In this document: one piece after another, positions 33,761-44,255 of the stretch
Layout: each line of letters starts with the position of its first letter
How positions within the stretch are numbered: the first letter of the stretch is position 1
Source of the DNA: Lunularia cruciata
Lineage: Eukaryota > Streptophyta > Marchantiopsida > Lunulariales > Lunulariaceae
DNA: 64,000 nucleotides
Assembly (NCBI GenBank): GCA_948567375.1
Contig: OX419756.1
Span: 43,352,333 to 43,416,332, forward strand
Direction: 5' to 3'
Translations under genes and position numbers: made by a program
Notes under the pieces: generated by a model
Databases searched by the model: none
What the model saw: only the letters and a program-made list of their open reading frames with translations
Told to the model about the DNA's origin: nothing

Positions 33761-36519
33761 CGATGAACTAAACTGCGTGCAACTGACTATCCTTGGGACA
33801 ACTGATTGACACTTGAAACTTGCACACATTTGATTCCAACTTGCTACATTACTTCCTAAAAGTGAGGACTCTGTCTCCCATGAGTGCTCTTGTTTGGACA
33901 AAGAATACATATATTTTGTGGTTTATTGCTTATTAACTTATAGTGAACTAATGCAGCAATTGAATAGTTAGAACATGATACTCGTGCTTCTTGTGTTACT
34001 TTGACTTGCAAGATGTGGACCATGGTAAAACTAAGAAATTTTCGACAGAGAAGAAAAAAGAACAAGAGTGGTGGTGTTGAGCAGCATCGAGGGGCCACGA
34101 GCGGGGAAAGTGTGCAGCTATATGTAAATAATTTGGAACGGTGCACTCATTTGTAAGTATTTTCAATTTTTGTGCCGTATAAGTAAATTCCACTAGAATC
34201 ACCTTGTTGGTGCCTCTTCTGTTTAGATAATTTTATTTCTGGGTATGTGTGTTCTACAGGTGTAAATTAGTTTGATAGTGTAATTTTTCCCAACTCGTCT
34301 TCTCAGTTTGTTTATCCAACTTATGCTAAGGAATATAATTAAATATTCTAAATATTTTACTAAAAACTATATATATAGTAAGTTTAGTCGTGGTATAAGT
34401 GATATGTTTCACTCTACAAATGTGGAATCAACTGGGTTAAATTCTTTTCTTTGGATTTAGGCCGGCTGAGTAAGACAATGTGGATACACTAGGATGTTCT
34501 TCTGTGGAATATTAGATTCTTCTAAGGAATTTAGATACCAGGGGTACCATTTTCACTCTCATATTTTGTAGCGTACTTTAGATTATGTGTGTCCATTGCT
34601 CTATGAGAGCATACTGATATCACTTTCACTCTCATACTTTGTAGCTTACTTTAGACCGTATGTGTCCATTACTCTACAGAGAGCATAGGTTGGTACCATC
34701 CATAGGAGAGCAATCACTCTAGGTGATGCTTCTTTGGATGCTCTAGTAGACTGTACTACTTGCATAACTCAGATTTCTTACATGCGATAGGGTAGAATTC
34801 TCCTTTCTATACTATTGGAGCCTAGCCTCATTCTACATCGTTTGTCTCTCCCTTGTCCGGCTTGATGAGGTCTTCCCATCCTCCTTATGTTCTGTGTGTT
34901 AGCCTTCTCTCTCTTGAGGGGGAAATGGTCATTCATGTCCAGGCCAGCTTGTGAAGTAATGAATATTCTGATGCCAATAATCTCAATCGAGTGTTTCTAT
35001 TTTCTCGGCCTATTTCACTCTGGGAAATCCATAGACTCTACTCAGCACTATGCAATTTGGTTGCAAGATACAACAGCAGTTGGAAAGAAACAGCGAAACA
35101 TAACCCTAGATTTTAAACTCACAATTAGCTTATCATGGCCATGCGCTCTAACGAAGAGGGCACATTGCCTGTATATATATAGTAGCTTAACTGTATCTCA
35201 CAACCAAGTTTGTAAAGAGTGTATTTTACGTGACGTGGAGAATCTGTAAATACAATTTAACTGTATCACGCACAAGCGGGTCCGCAAAAATTATATAGCA
35301 CACAAAGGTAAGAGATTTATCCACGAGTTATACAGTTCAACAGCAAATATGATTCGAACGGCTTGATGAACATCATGTCATGCATTTGAAGCAATTCATA
35401 TATCTGATCTGAAGTCGAGTTTCTTAATTCATCCCGTTGGAATTTATATCCATGCAGATAAACCTGGACATTCTCCATGGATTAAGTTAAGGACAACAGT
35501 AGTATTGTAGCTGTCTCTCCCAAGCATATCGTTCTCTCTCATTATACATCCCGCTATTAAAAGACTACGTCTTGTTTTGTGTTGATTTTGGTTTAATCAA
35601 CGGTTTTTTATCCAATTGCATCGTCGATTCCATACTCCAACAATGACTCCCTCTTGTGAGAAGCTTTGCTTGTGCTAAAGTTGTATTTGTGCTGGTAGTA
35701 AGGAGGAACACAGAAAAGACCGTACCGAAGACTCCTTAATAATCCACTTACTTTCCTAAACTCTCTAATGCACAAACTATTGAAGGCTTTCCATCATCCA
35801 CTTTTAAAACAACTCAATTACATAGTACATCTAAGAGTATTTTACCAAGAGATATAATCTGGTAACCTCCCATTATAACAACTTTAAATTGATATAGAAT
35901 CAGACACTACCAAAAGAGAAAAATATAAGATAATTATACAGCTAACAAAGTGCAATAAGATCTCCCTATAGCAATGAATTAATGGTCTTTATATCATTCT
36001 CCATTATAAGATGTTAACCAAGATTGGAAATCTTCACCTCGCTAATGTGGTAGATATTTGGAACAGACATTACATCATTCATAAGTAATTCCAGTAACTC
36101 TTGTTAACATAATTCCAATAAGATCATAGTATGGAAATCAAGAAATAAGAAACAAAAATTTATAACACATCTCTCTCATTTAATAATATTATATTAGCGA
36201 GTTCAGATTCATGAATTTTATAGTTTTCATTTGGATACCATCAAACTTAAACTAAGAGACAAAACTACCATCGAGAACAAATAAGAACACAAAAGCAATT
36301 CACTCGTAACATAATTATTTTAAAAAGTAATTTCCAGTTAGAACAAATTCCTCTCGCGTTCCGCTGGAGGAATTTGTTTTCGTTGCGCCGCTCTCCCTAT
36401 CCGGCTCATCCCATCTCATATACTTCATGAGCATCGGACAATTTGTCCACAAGTGATTGCGCTCAGATGAGAAGGAGCTTTAGCGAGAACAATGCTTACT
36501 TAAAAAGGAAATTGCTATT
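33761..36519. other. A/T-rich noncoding DNA with one dispersed-repeat unit
   Basis: Apart from one unit of the roughly 90-bp repeat at 34,670-34,745 and its 3' context near 34,830-34,890, nothing was recognised. The segment 34,190-34,250 resembles 39,825-39,885 (GGTGCCT...TTCTG...CTGGGTATGT). Confidence 0.4.
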
Positions 36520-36654
36520 ATCTTGTCGTAGTGCTGGAGGTTTGTTTGTGGATCACCTATAAACAGAAGCATGGATTGTCGGAACTCCTTGGTTGAAGGA
36601 TGCGGTAATCTTCTATTCCTCAATGCAGCCGCTGTAACTTGCATGTGTGCGTAA

Positions 36655-36900
36655 GAGGGCTACCCGTGGGGTTTTTGTATCTGTACCTTCTCCTGCCGCT
36701 GATGCTTACCAGCCGCATCAATGCCTGCAGCATTATGAGGGCAAGGCTGCCGAATCCCCGATCGCGTCCCAAGTGCGTTTGGATATAGACCAGTGTGGTG
36801 ATAGCCAGAACGCCACCCAAGCTGAAGAAAAACGATACCAGTTGAAGAATATGGCCCGATTGGATTTTCTCCAACGGGTCGGTGATATCAAATTGTTAAC
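36655..36900 (-). pseudogene. Exon fragment of an NPF (NRT1/PTR) transporter, copy 2
   Basis: Minus-strand reading gives QFDITDPLEKIQSG, then in a neighbouring frame FFNWYRF and again FFSLGGVLAITTLVYIQTHL followed by GRDRGFG. The order QFD, FFNW, then an LAxTxLVYIQ membrane helix is diagnostic of NPF/POT transporters. A frameshift lies between FFNW and the helix. It is the best preserved of three fragments; the others are at 30,530-30,715 and 37,705-37,780. Confidence 0.72.
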
Positions 36901-37704
36901 CAGCCCACAGCCGGTCGGCAGTTGCTCCTTGACTGGTCGGTGCATTGCAGGCTGTTGGCCTCAGCCATGGCAAACTTGCTGTGACCGTGAGTAATAGTTA
37001 ACCCCGGCAGCAAGCAACCCACTATGAGCAAGTTATGGTTCTGATCCTCTCCTCTAGAGTCCACCAAGGAGATTGGAAGAGTCATGCGTACGACGTGAAA
37101 GACATGTTGACACGACATTAAAGGCTTTCGATTTACTTCGACTGTAAGATTCGCGGTCACAGGTTTTGGTAGAAGTCAAGAAAAGTACTGGATCCAAGTG
37201 GAAGACATGGATGAATGTCAACCATATGGCATTGCGCATGCAGTCACTCTATAACTTACAAAATTTGATACAACGATCGTATTGAGAGACATTGACAAGA
37301 TGGAAACTTAGAATAAGCGTTAAAGATTTGAAGAATGCTGCGAAACGATCGAGACCATGACCACTCACGAGCATCTGATCGACAATGGCGCAACAAAGTG
37401 TCCAGAAGCGCCCCAACCAAGTGTCAGAGATGAATCTCCCTACAATGTACGAGGTCTAGACATATGTTCTTACCACGTTCCCTGAGTAATCCAGGGGCAG
37501 ATTCATAAAGCCCGTCAGATAAATTTTCAAGTTCTGAGCTACTCGCAATCCCGCTAAGTCACAAGGCGTTCCTGTTAGTAAGAAGTTGAAGTTCTGTTGA
37601 ACCTCCTACATAACCTTTCTTGAGAAGCGTGTGGATTCCGCAACTACTACCCTACGGCAACGGAATGTGCGAAGAATATAACATGTGGTCTCGTGTCTTG
37701 ATGC

Positions 37705-37780
37705 AACTAAGGCCAACCAAGCTTAACGAAAAGAAAACACCAGTTGAAGAATATCTCCAACGGGTTCGCTACATCAAATT
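37705..37780 (-). pseudogene. Short NPF exon fragment, copy 3
   Basis: The plus-strand blocks AAGCTTAACGAAAAGAAAAC and CTCCAACGGGTTCG match the two other NPF fragments (30,645 and 36,820). Only about 75 bp remain. Confidence 0.55.
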
Positions 37781-39077
37781 GAGCTGCCAGGAAAGCTGGG
37801 ACACATGACTTGATGGATTCAATCCCTAAAGCTATAATCCGGAGTCGAATAAACAGCATCTCAGGAGTCATTCAGCCTGGTTTCAGCTGTATTGCAACCA
37901 GTACTTTGCAATGTACGGACATAGTATGCTCGTGAACAACAGCATGTGACAGCAAGTCAAGAAAAGTTGAGTTGATGCGCATGTTTTCTCAATATAAATC
38001 AGTCTTACCATAAATCATCATTGCAGATGGCCACTGACCAGTAAAGGATTTGTCTGCCGGCCTTTGCCTGCAGTCTCCAGCTGGCGCGCAGTATCCTTGG
38101 TCCTTCGAGAGATATATAGTTAATTCTGGACTCTCAACTCCACGCTTAGGCTCAAAATCCATCTTCTTATATCTCGATTTCGGACAACATATGGGGTAAC
38201 ACCACCCATCACTGGATCCGGGGACATATTTTCACATTACAGATCGAAAGAAACCACAAGCTCACCGCAATGCAGGTTTACCACCATGAACTTCGTAATC
38301 TTAGGTTCTTAATCTCCTGTATGTGATCAAAATCAATCGAGTCCAGCTGATCTCTAGAACCTCTACGTGTAAGTCGACACTTACAAGCTCATACTAGGTC
38401 CTGAAGCTCTTATATGCACACATGAGTTGCCGACAAACATTCCTTAAGTGGGGGGCCTAGAATTCTCTCTCCCTCTGCCTGTAATTTCGCTCTCTACAAC
38501 TGATGTAGGAATGCAGGATCTAAGCTCAAACACAAACATCCTGAAGCTCCCGTGACACTCTGCAAGACCATGTGTCATGCTCATCGCCTCCTCGTCTTTA
38601 TCTCGTGAGATGCATCAGATATTTGTCACTCAATCTCGTCATTATTCAAAGAATATTTTGTCGGTCCGTACGAATCGATGCACCTTGTAACACCGCCTCC
38701 ATTGTCTATCTGGAACTCGTATCAGCAGAGACATCAAATGTCCAAGTCTGAAGCACCGGTAATTACAGGTATAAGAACATCATTGTCGTTTCAAACAAAT
38801 AAACGAATAGACAATGTAATATGCAGCATTGTGACTAGCAATACTAGATGTTTTATTTTGATATACGGGACCTGTGTTCCCCCTGGACGACGTGAATGAA
38901 AGAGGTTCAATATAGTCTAATAAATTCTGGTTATAAATTCTCGCCTCTAGCTGGTGGTAAAGGTTGAAAATACTCTGAACAAATACGAAACACAAATTTC
39001 ATTCTTGCAGCAAGAACATAGCTGACTCAAGTTACCAATGAAATATTCAATCGGATGAATTATAAACCTTACAAGCT

Positions 39078-39155
39078 CTATAACTTCTAGCGAACACCTT
39101 AACTTCTAGTGAACACCTTAACTTCTAACGAACACCTGTTCGCTAGAAGTTATAG
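39078..39155. repeat. 18-bp perfect inverted repeat enclosing 20-bp tandem units
   Basis: CTATAACTTCTAGCGAAC (39,078-39,095) is perfectly complementary to 39,138-39,155. Between and including the arms, the unit TTAACTTCTAGTGAACACC repeats about three times. Confidence 0.9.
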
Positions 39156-39845
39156 GTCGTCAGACAATAAACATGTAGTACGTAAAGAATTACTAGGTTA
39201 AAAGTATGTAATAGAGGTCAAGAACAAGAATTGCATCAAATTTTAGACCTAAGAATACCGGTGTGCACCCGCCATGCATATGCTTAAATGCACTTTGTAC
39301 TTTTCCTTACATTACAACCCAGGTAGGCATGCAACATCAGATCCTCATGTTTACACCCCAAGTAGAATTCGAATGCCAGTCGATGAACCAAGATTCAGAT
39401 ATTCATTTGTGAAGTAGATCCGACTGTACTGGATCAGTAGTAGCTAGATATTTGGACCTTACCATCATAATTTGGTTGGATTCACGTCCGATACTTATAC
39501 TCTGATGCTTGTGTTAGCACCTTGTTCATTGACCTCCAACATGGACTATCGAACATACATGGACATCATACATGGACTACTCCTTCTCGATGAATTAGTC
39601 ATCAGTTGTTGATTTCATATAATGAAGTATATATGTCCGCTTACCTTTTGTAAGTGTCTTGCTGAAACCACATTCTTTGCTTATTTGCTCTTCACGATAA
39701 GTACCCACATTACATTTCCGCCGGTGGCTAACATTTGTCTCCATACAATTCAAATGTTAGATTTTATAAATCAATATGTACATGTATGGCAGCTTGCTTA
39801 AGGTCCATTAAGTGGTCCACCTTAGAATCTCGCTGGTTGGTGCCT

Positions 39846-40058
39846 ATTCTGTTCAGGTTTAGTATTCTGGGTATGTATGTTTTACTCTGTGACTTGTTTG
39901 ACCGTGTAGTATAGCCCAGCGCGTATTTCTGTTTTCTTCTGTTTCATTCATCCTAGTGCTGGCTTTGTTACAATCTTTAAAAACCATTGTTCCCAACTTT
40001 AAAAGAATTCCTCTATGGATTAGATATCCAGCCGTAGGTGCCTCCACATGAGCTTAAG
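39846..40058. other. Junction DNA left of the terpene synthase duplication
   Basis: No gene seen. Similarity to the right-hand duplicate (50,517 onwards) begins near 40,029 with CTCCACATGAGCTT. Confidence 0.45.
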
Positions 40059-40097
40059 GTAACCAAATATTACCTCTTAAAGGTAATATTTGGTTAC
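40059..40097. repeat. 17-bp perfect hairpin
   Basis: GTAACCAAATATTACCT, a 5-base loop CTTAA, then the exact reverse complement. It is present only in the left duplicate; the right duplicate has about 340 bp of other sequence there. Confidence 0.9.
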
Positions 40098-40311
40098 TGC
40101 TAGGGTCGGTACCTTGGGACGGGGGCGAAAGTGTTCCTGGGGATGGGATAACGGATGGAGACCATGGACGAAACTCAAGGGGATGGGACAACGGACGGGG
40201 AGACGGACCAAGGACGGAATTGTTGTTGTAGAGGGCCAAAAGGTGGGAAGGGGACTACGTATGTGGTCACTGGTCCTTTTGGCCCCGTGCATCATGCACG
40301 GGGCAAACTAG
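40098..40311 (+). mobile_element. Putative Helitron 3' end, left copy
   Basis: A 10-bp GC-rich hairpin (GCCCCGTGCA, loop TCA, TGCACGGGGC; 40,282-40,304) is followed by AAACTAG at 40,305-40,311 and then T. A hairpin a few bases upstream of CTRR with T after the insertion point is the Helitron 3' hallmark. The 5' end (TC) is not defined; the interval given is the segment shared with 50,890-51,153. No Rep/helicase is present. Confidence 0.5.
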
Positions 40312-40319
40312 TATTTCAT

Positions 40320-40476
40320 CATTGAATGATGCCTATCTAAGGATGAGGATGAGCAAAGTACTAATGCTATAGACAACTTTATGTTTGACTATTTGTGGTA
40401 CTAGACTTTAATTATTTTGAAATAAACTCTAGTACAGGTAATGCAAGTACTTCCCTCAGATAGGCATCATCCAATG
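40320..40476. mobile_element. MITE-like element, 157 bp, left copy
   Basis: 23-bp terminal inverted repeats (left arm starting CATTGAATGATGCC, right arm ending GGCATCATCCAATG) with about two mismatches. The interior is noncoding. The same 157-bp structure is at 51,162-51,318. No clear target-site duplication. Confidence 0.5.
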
Positions 40477-41116
40477 CCTACCACATTTTCTTCGGAAAAA
40501 AAAAGTGGATCATAACGGAGATTTGCTTTACAGAGAAAAGCCTTTTATCGTTAATTACATGAACTCTATTTTTGTCAGAGGGTGATATTGTTGGCGTTTG
40601 ATTAATTTGACAAAACCAAATGCACCATGATGACTCAAAATTCAAGGGTAAGACTTGCTGATAACAAGAATCCATTTTAATCGTACCTAGAATTCTCTAC
40701 GAAGGGTAGCAATGCTCGTAATCAATTGTACTTTGATAACTGATATCCTCATTTGAACACGATAGAAAAAGAACCAGTTCGGACACGAGTCGAATGAGCA
40801 GCGCACCAAGTAATCCGAGCGGTGATTTTGGTGCCAAATTCTTATTTTCAGTAGATAAAGCCACCGATTACAAAGTACATATACAAAGCGCATATATGCC
40901 ATTGCAAGCTTTCACAAAATCTAGTTTCTGTATAGAGTCTTGCCCATCGTACTGATGATGTTCTGGATCATCAACTCTGCGATAGATTCTGTTTACGACG
41001 ATTCAGCAACCATAATACTATGACAAACCAGGAAATATCTAGATGTGCGCGAAAATCAAGCAGTGAGTGATTGTCTTGATCCAAAACTTCGGGTTTGAAG
41101 GTATCGATATCAGGCC
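40477..41116. other. 3' intergenic DNA of the left terpene synthase copy
   Basis: Noncoding and closely similar to 51,319-51,957. It presumably holds the 3' UTR and polyadenylation region of the gene pair. Confidence 0.5.
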
Positions 41117-42741
41117 TTAGCCAGATCGGTATCGATCAGACTTGCTATGCCACTCATGCCGTCCAGATAGCCAGTTTCGGCACGTTGTAGCGCACATATC
41201 CACTGCAGGGTGGAATTCAACAAGAGTTATCTTGTAGAGATCTGCAATTACGCTTTCCGAATCATCTATTCTGTCACTCAGCATCTTGACTCCATATTCT
41301 GCAGCAGCCTTTGTGTAGGAGCATTTGTATACCTCACTAAGTATGTGAACCAGGTTGTGTTTGTCTTTGAGCACAATACAATCCTGATCATAAGAAAGAA
41401 AGTAAGGTATTAATTGGCATCATTTTCCAAAGCCAATAACCTGATTTAGCTAAAATGGTTTAGCATCAAAACTGTAAAAGCTTGATAAACATAGTTAGTT
41501 AACAGTTGCTTCCGACAGAAACTTGCGATAGCGACAAGTGATTAATGTAATAAGATTAAAGCCCCTTTGTGGTCAGCTGTGTAATACTACTAGTTTTAGA
41601 AGGTGCAGTTGCAAGCTGCTATAGGAAGGATCAGATTAAAAATTCATACCATAGCATCGAGATCTTAGAAGCCAATTACACTATAGGACAAAGATTGGAT
41701 GCATGTATCTATCACTTCTGATATTCCTCGACCTGTTCCGAGTTTTTACCTCGTAAACTGAAAAGATATCGTTGTGTCATGACACCAGATCGTTGATGGC
41801 CATTAGTAGGCGGTCTATTTCAGGAGAGTAGAAGTAAGTATTGGGTAGCCCAGGCGGTGAACCAGGACTTCTGCTGATTATGACATCTCTTCCTACCTGT
41901 GGAAACACAATCATCCCGTTAGCACATGAGATCTGGAGTTTGAAGTCCTTTTTCCAGTAAACGATGATCAAAACATAGACCTAAGATAAGCTATAAACTA
42001 AATCGTGTTAGTAAAGATGATCATAGTTCAGTTGACAGCGGACAGCAGATCAGAAAAGTTTATCTGCCGGTTGAATTTCTAGATTTGGCTATAGGATTAT
42101 ATATTCTTAAGCACCCAAATCTAGAGATCTGGCGAAAACCAGCGACAGCGTGGACTGTAGATGGCAGTGTATGATTTCATCCCAGAAAGACACTGACTGC
42201 TGAAATTATCCACCTACAACTGCTGGTCGGACAGCGGAAAGTTTCCGACGAAATAGGATGAAGTCGTCCAATCCGGGAGCAGTATGAGAACTTCTGTAGT
42301 AAACCTCCTCAACACAGCTTGCTAGCCACCCCAGGAGGCCCTGCGCCAACCTTACAGTGTACTCATTCGGCAAGCCATATTCTAGAAACTCTGCCCAGAA
42401 ATGCTTCCACGCCGATGCTACAGGTTGCAGGTTCAGGTTGCATGCTGCATCAATTCACAAATAATATGGTCAAGACGGCCATATATCTAGCGAATCAATG
42501 GACAAAATGCTAGTCTCATTCTTACAGGACTTTCCGAGTAGATGGAGTTTGCATTGCTCCATAAATTTACGTACCGTCATTTCGAAGTTGCTTAGCCTGG
42601 ACAAGCCGAGATTTAAACAAAGCAACGGAGGCTTTGCTTGTTTCAGATGAAACCAGGTTGTATAAAGGAGGCAAGCACTTGTGTAAAAGAGGTTCTTCTG
42701 GAAATGACCACATCAGTACCTTCATAACCTCAAGGATAAGG
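41117..42741 (-). pseudogene. Microbial-type terpene synthase-like pseudogene (left tandem copy)
   Basis: Four exon parts match the intact gene at 51,958-54,021 with a constant offset near 10.84 kb: exon 1 remnant 42,741-42,575, exon 2 42,417-42,218, exon 3 41,896-41,750, exon 4 41,383-41,117. Splice donors (GTACGT, GTAGGT, GTAAAA) and acceptors are kept. Three lesions show that it is dead. The first about 465 bp of exon 1 are gone and replaced by a copia element. The Trp codon next to the NSE motif has become TGA at 41,779-41,777. The NSE Glu is Asp (DCIVLKDKHN, against ECIVLKDKHN in the intact copy). The C-terminus WLSGRHEWHSKSDRY is kept. Confidence 0.9.
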
Positions 42742-44255
42742 TTCATGCATAACTTGAACTTCTCAACAGGAACAGGTTTAGTCAACATATCAGCTGTGTT
42801 TACCTCTGTGCCAATCTTTTGCAAATTGATTTCACCATTTGTCACAGCTTCCCTGATAAAATGATGTCTCACATCAATATGCTTTGTCCTTGAATGATAT
42901 ACTTGATTCTTTGCCAAGTGTAAGGGCTTTGGCTATCACAAAAGAGTGTGGACTTCATATTAGGGAGTCCTATATCCTTGGCTAATCTTTGTAGCCATAT
43001 TGCCTCTTTGGCAGCCTCAGTTGTTGCCATATATTCTGCCTCTGTAGTAGAAAGAGCAACAGTAGATTGGAGAGTAGACTTCCAACTTCTTGCACCACCA
43101 ACAAGTGTAAAGAGAAATCCGGTCGTAGACCTTCTCTTATCCAAGTCTCCAGCAAAATCAGAATCTACATACCGTGTAATTCCTCCTTATTGTTCCTTCT
43201 CCACATCAAAGGTAATGCCAATATTTATAGTCCCTTTCAAGTAACAAAGTATCCACTTCACAACTTCCCAATGTTGTTTCCCCGGATTCGCCATGTATCT
43301 ACTCACCATGCTCACAGCATATGAGATGTCTGGTCTAGTGCAGACCATACCATACATTAAGCTCCCAACCACACTAGCATAAGGAATATTGGACATTAAT
43401 TTTCTCTCCTCCTCATTTGATGTACATTTGCTCCAATGATATTCTAAAATGACTTGCCATTGGAGTGTTCACTGGTTTTGCTTTCTCCACGCCAAACCGA
43501 GCAAGTAATTTTTCCAAATATCTCCTTTGAGATATCCATAACTTTCCCTTGCTCCTGTCCCGATGGATTTCAATCCCAAGTACCCTCTTTGAAGAACCCA
43601 AGTCCTTCATATCAAACTCCTTACCAAGTTGTGCTTTCAATTTCTCCACCTCAACCATATCTTTTGCAGCAATCAGCATATCATCCACATATAGTACCAA
43701 GATGATTAAATCAAATACTCTAGGTCCATGTAGCTTCTCGAGGTACACACAACAATTTGATTCACTTTTATATCCTTGCTTCAACATGAAAGTATCAAAT
43801 TTCATGTACCAAAGTCTTGGACTTTGCTTTAGTCCATATAAAGCCTTTTGTAACCTGCAAACCAAGTTTTGGTTCCTTGGTACCACAAAACCTTCAGGTG
43901 GATGCATGTAAATCTCCTCTTCCAGTTCTCCTTTTAAAAAAGCAGTTGTAACATGTAGTTGCTCCAACTCCAAGTTATGCAATGCAACTATTGCCAATAG
44001 TGCATGAATTGAACAGATTTTTACCACTGGTGAAAAAATCTCATTGAAGTCAATACCTTCTTTTCGGCTATAACCCTTTGCTACAAGCTTTGCTTTGTAT
44101 CTATCTCCACCTGATTTTGGAAGTCCTTCCTTCCTCCGGAATATCCATCTGCAACCAATTGCCTTCTTTCCCAAAGGCAAATTTTCAAGTCTCCAAGTTT
44201 GGTTCTTGGCCAAAGGTTCATCTCCTCTTCCATTGCACAATGCCACTTTTGACAT
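42742..44255 (-). pseudogene. Reverse transcriptase and RNase H of the copia element, fused to a terpene synthase exon
   Basis: RT: YKAKLVAKGYSRKEGIDFNE and FSPVVK, then EQLHVTTAFLKGELEEEIYM, where the catalytic Asp of the usual LDVxTAFL block is His. YVDDMLIAAKD is intact. RNase H blocks: GDLDKRRSTTGFLF-like and STTEAEYMATTEAAKEAIWL, then HIDVRHHFIREAV and EVNTADMLTKPVPVEKF. The last open frame (42,917-42,567) runs from RNase H straight into terpene synthase residues LILEVMKVLMWSFPEEPLL. Confidence 0.9.

Larger units (their letters stand above)
36520..39845. repeat. Segmental duplication, right copy (NPF relic locus)
   Basis: The counterpart of 30,360-32,020 in the same orientation, about 6.2 kb away at its left edge and expanded by insertions, including a third NPF fragment near 37,710. 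Confidence 0.8.

Noticed and set aside
37620-37808. 61-codon plus-strand frame as a small gene
   Set aside because: Half of it is the antisense of the third NPF exon fragment and it is not shared by the other copies.
40090-40311. Plus-strand Gly/Arg-rich frame (and the similar one at 50,916-51,182)
   Set aside because: Lies in the noncoding Helitron-like segment. The frame is not conserved in length between the two copies and no domain is recognised.
43549-43911. Plus-strand frames across 43.4-46.7 kb
   Set aside because: Antisense to the copia polyprotein, whose motifs are clear on the minus strand.
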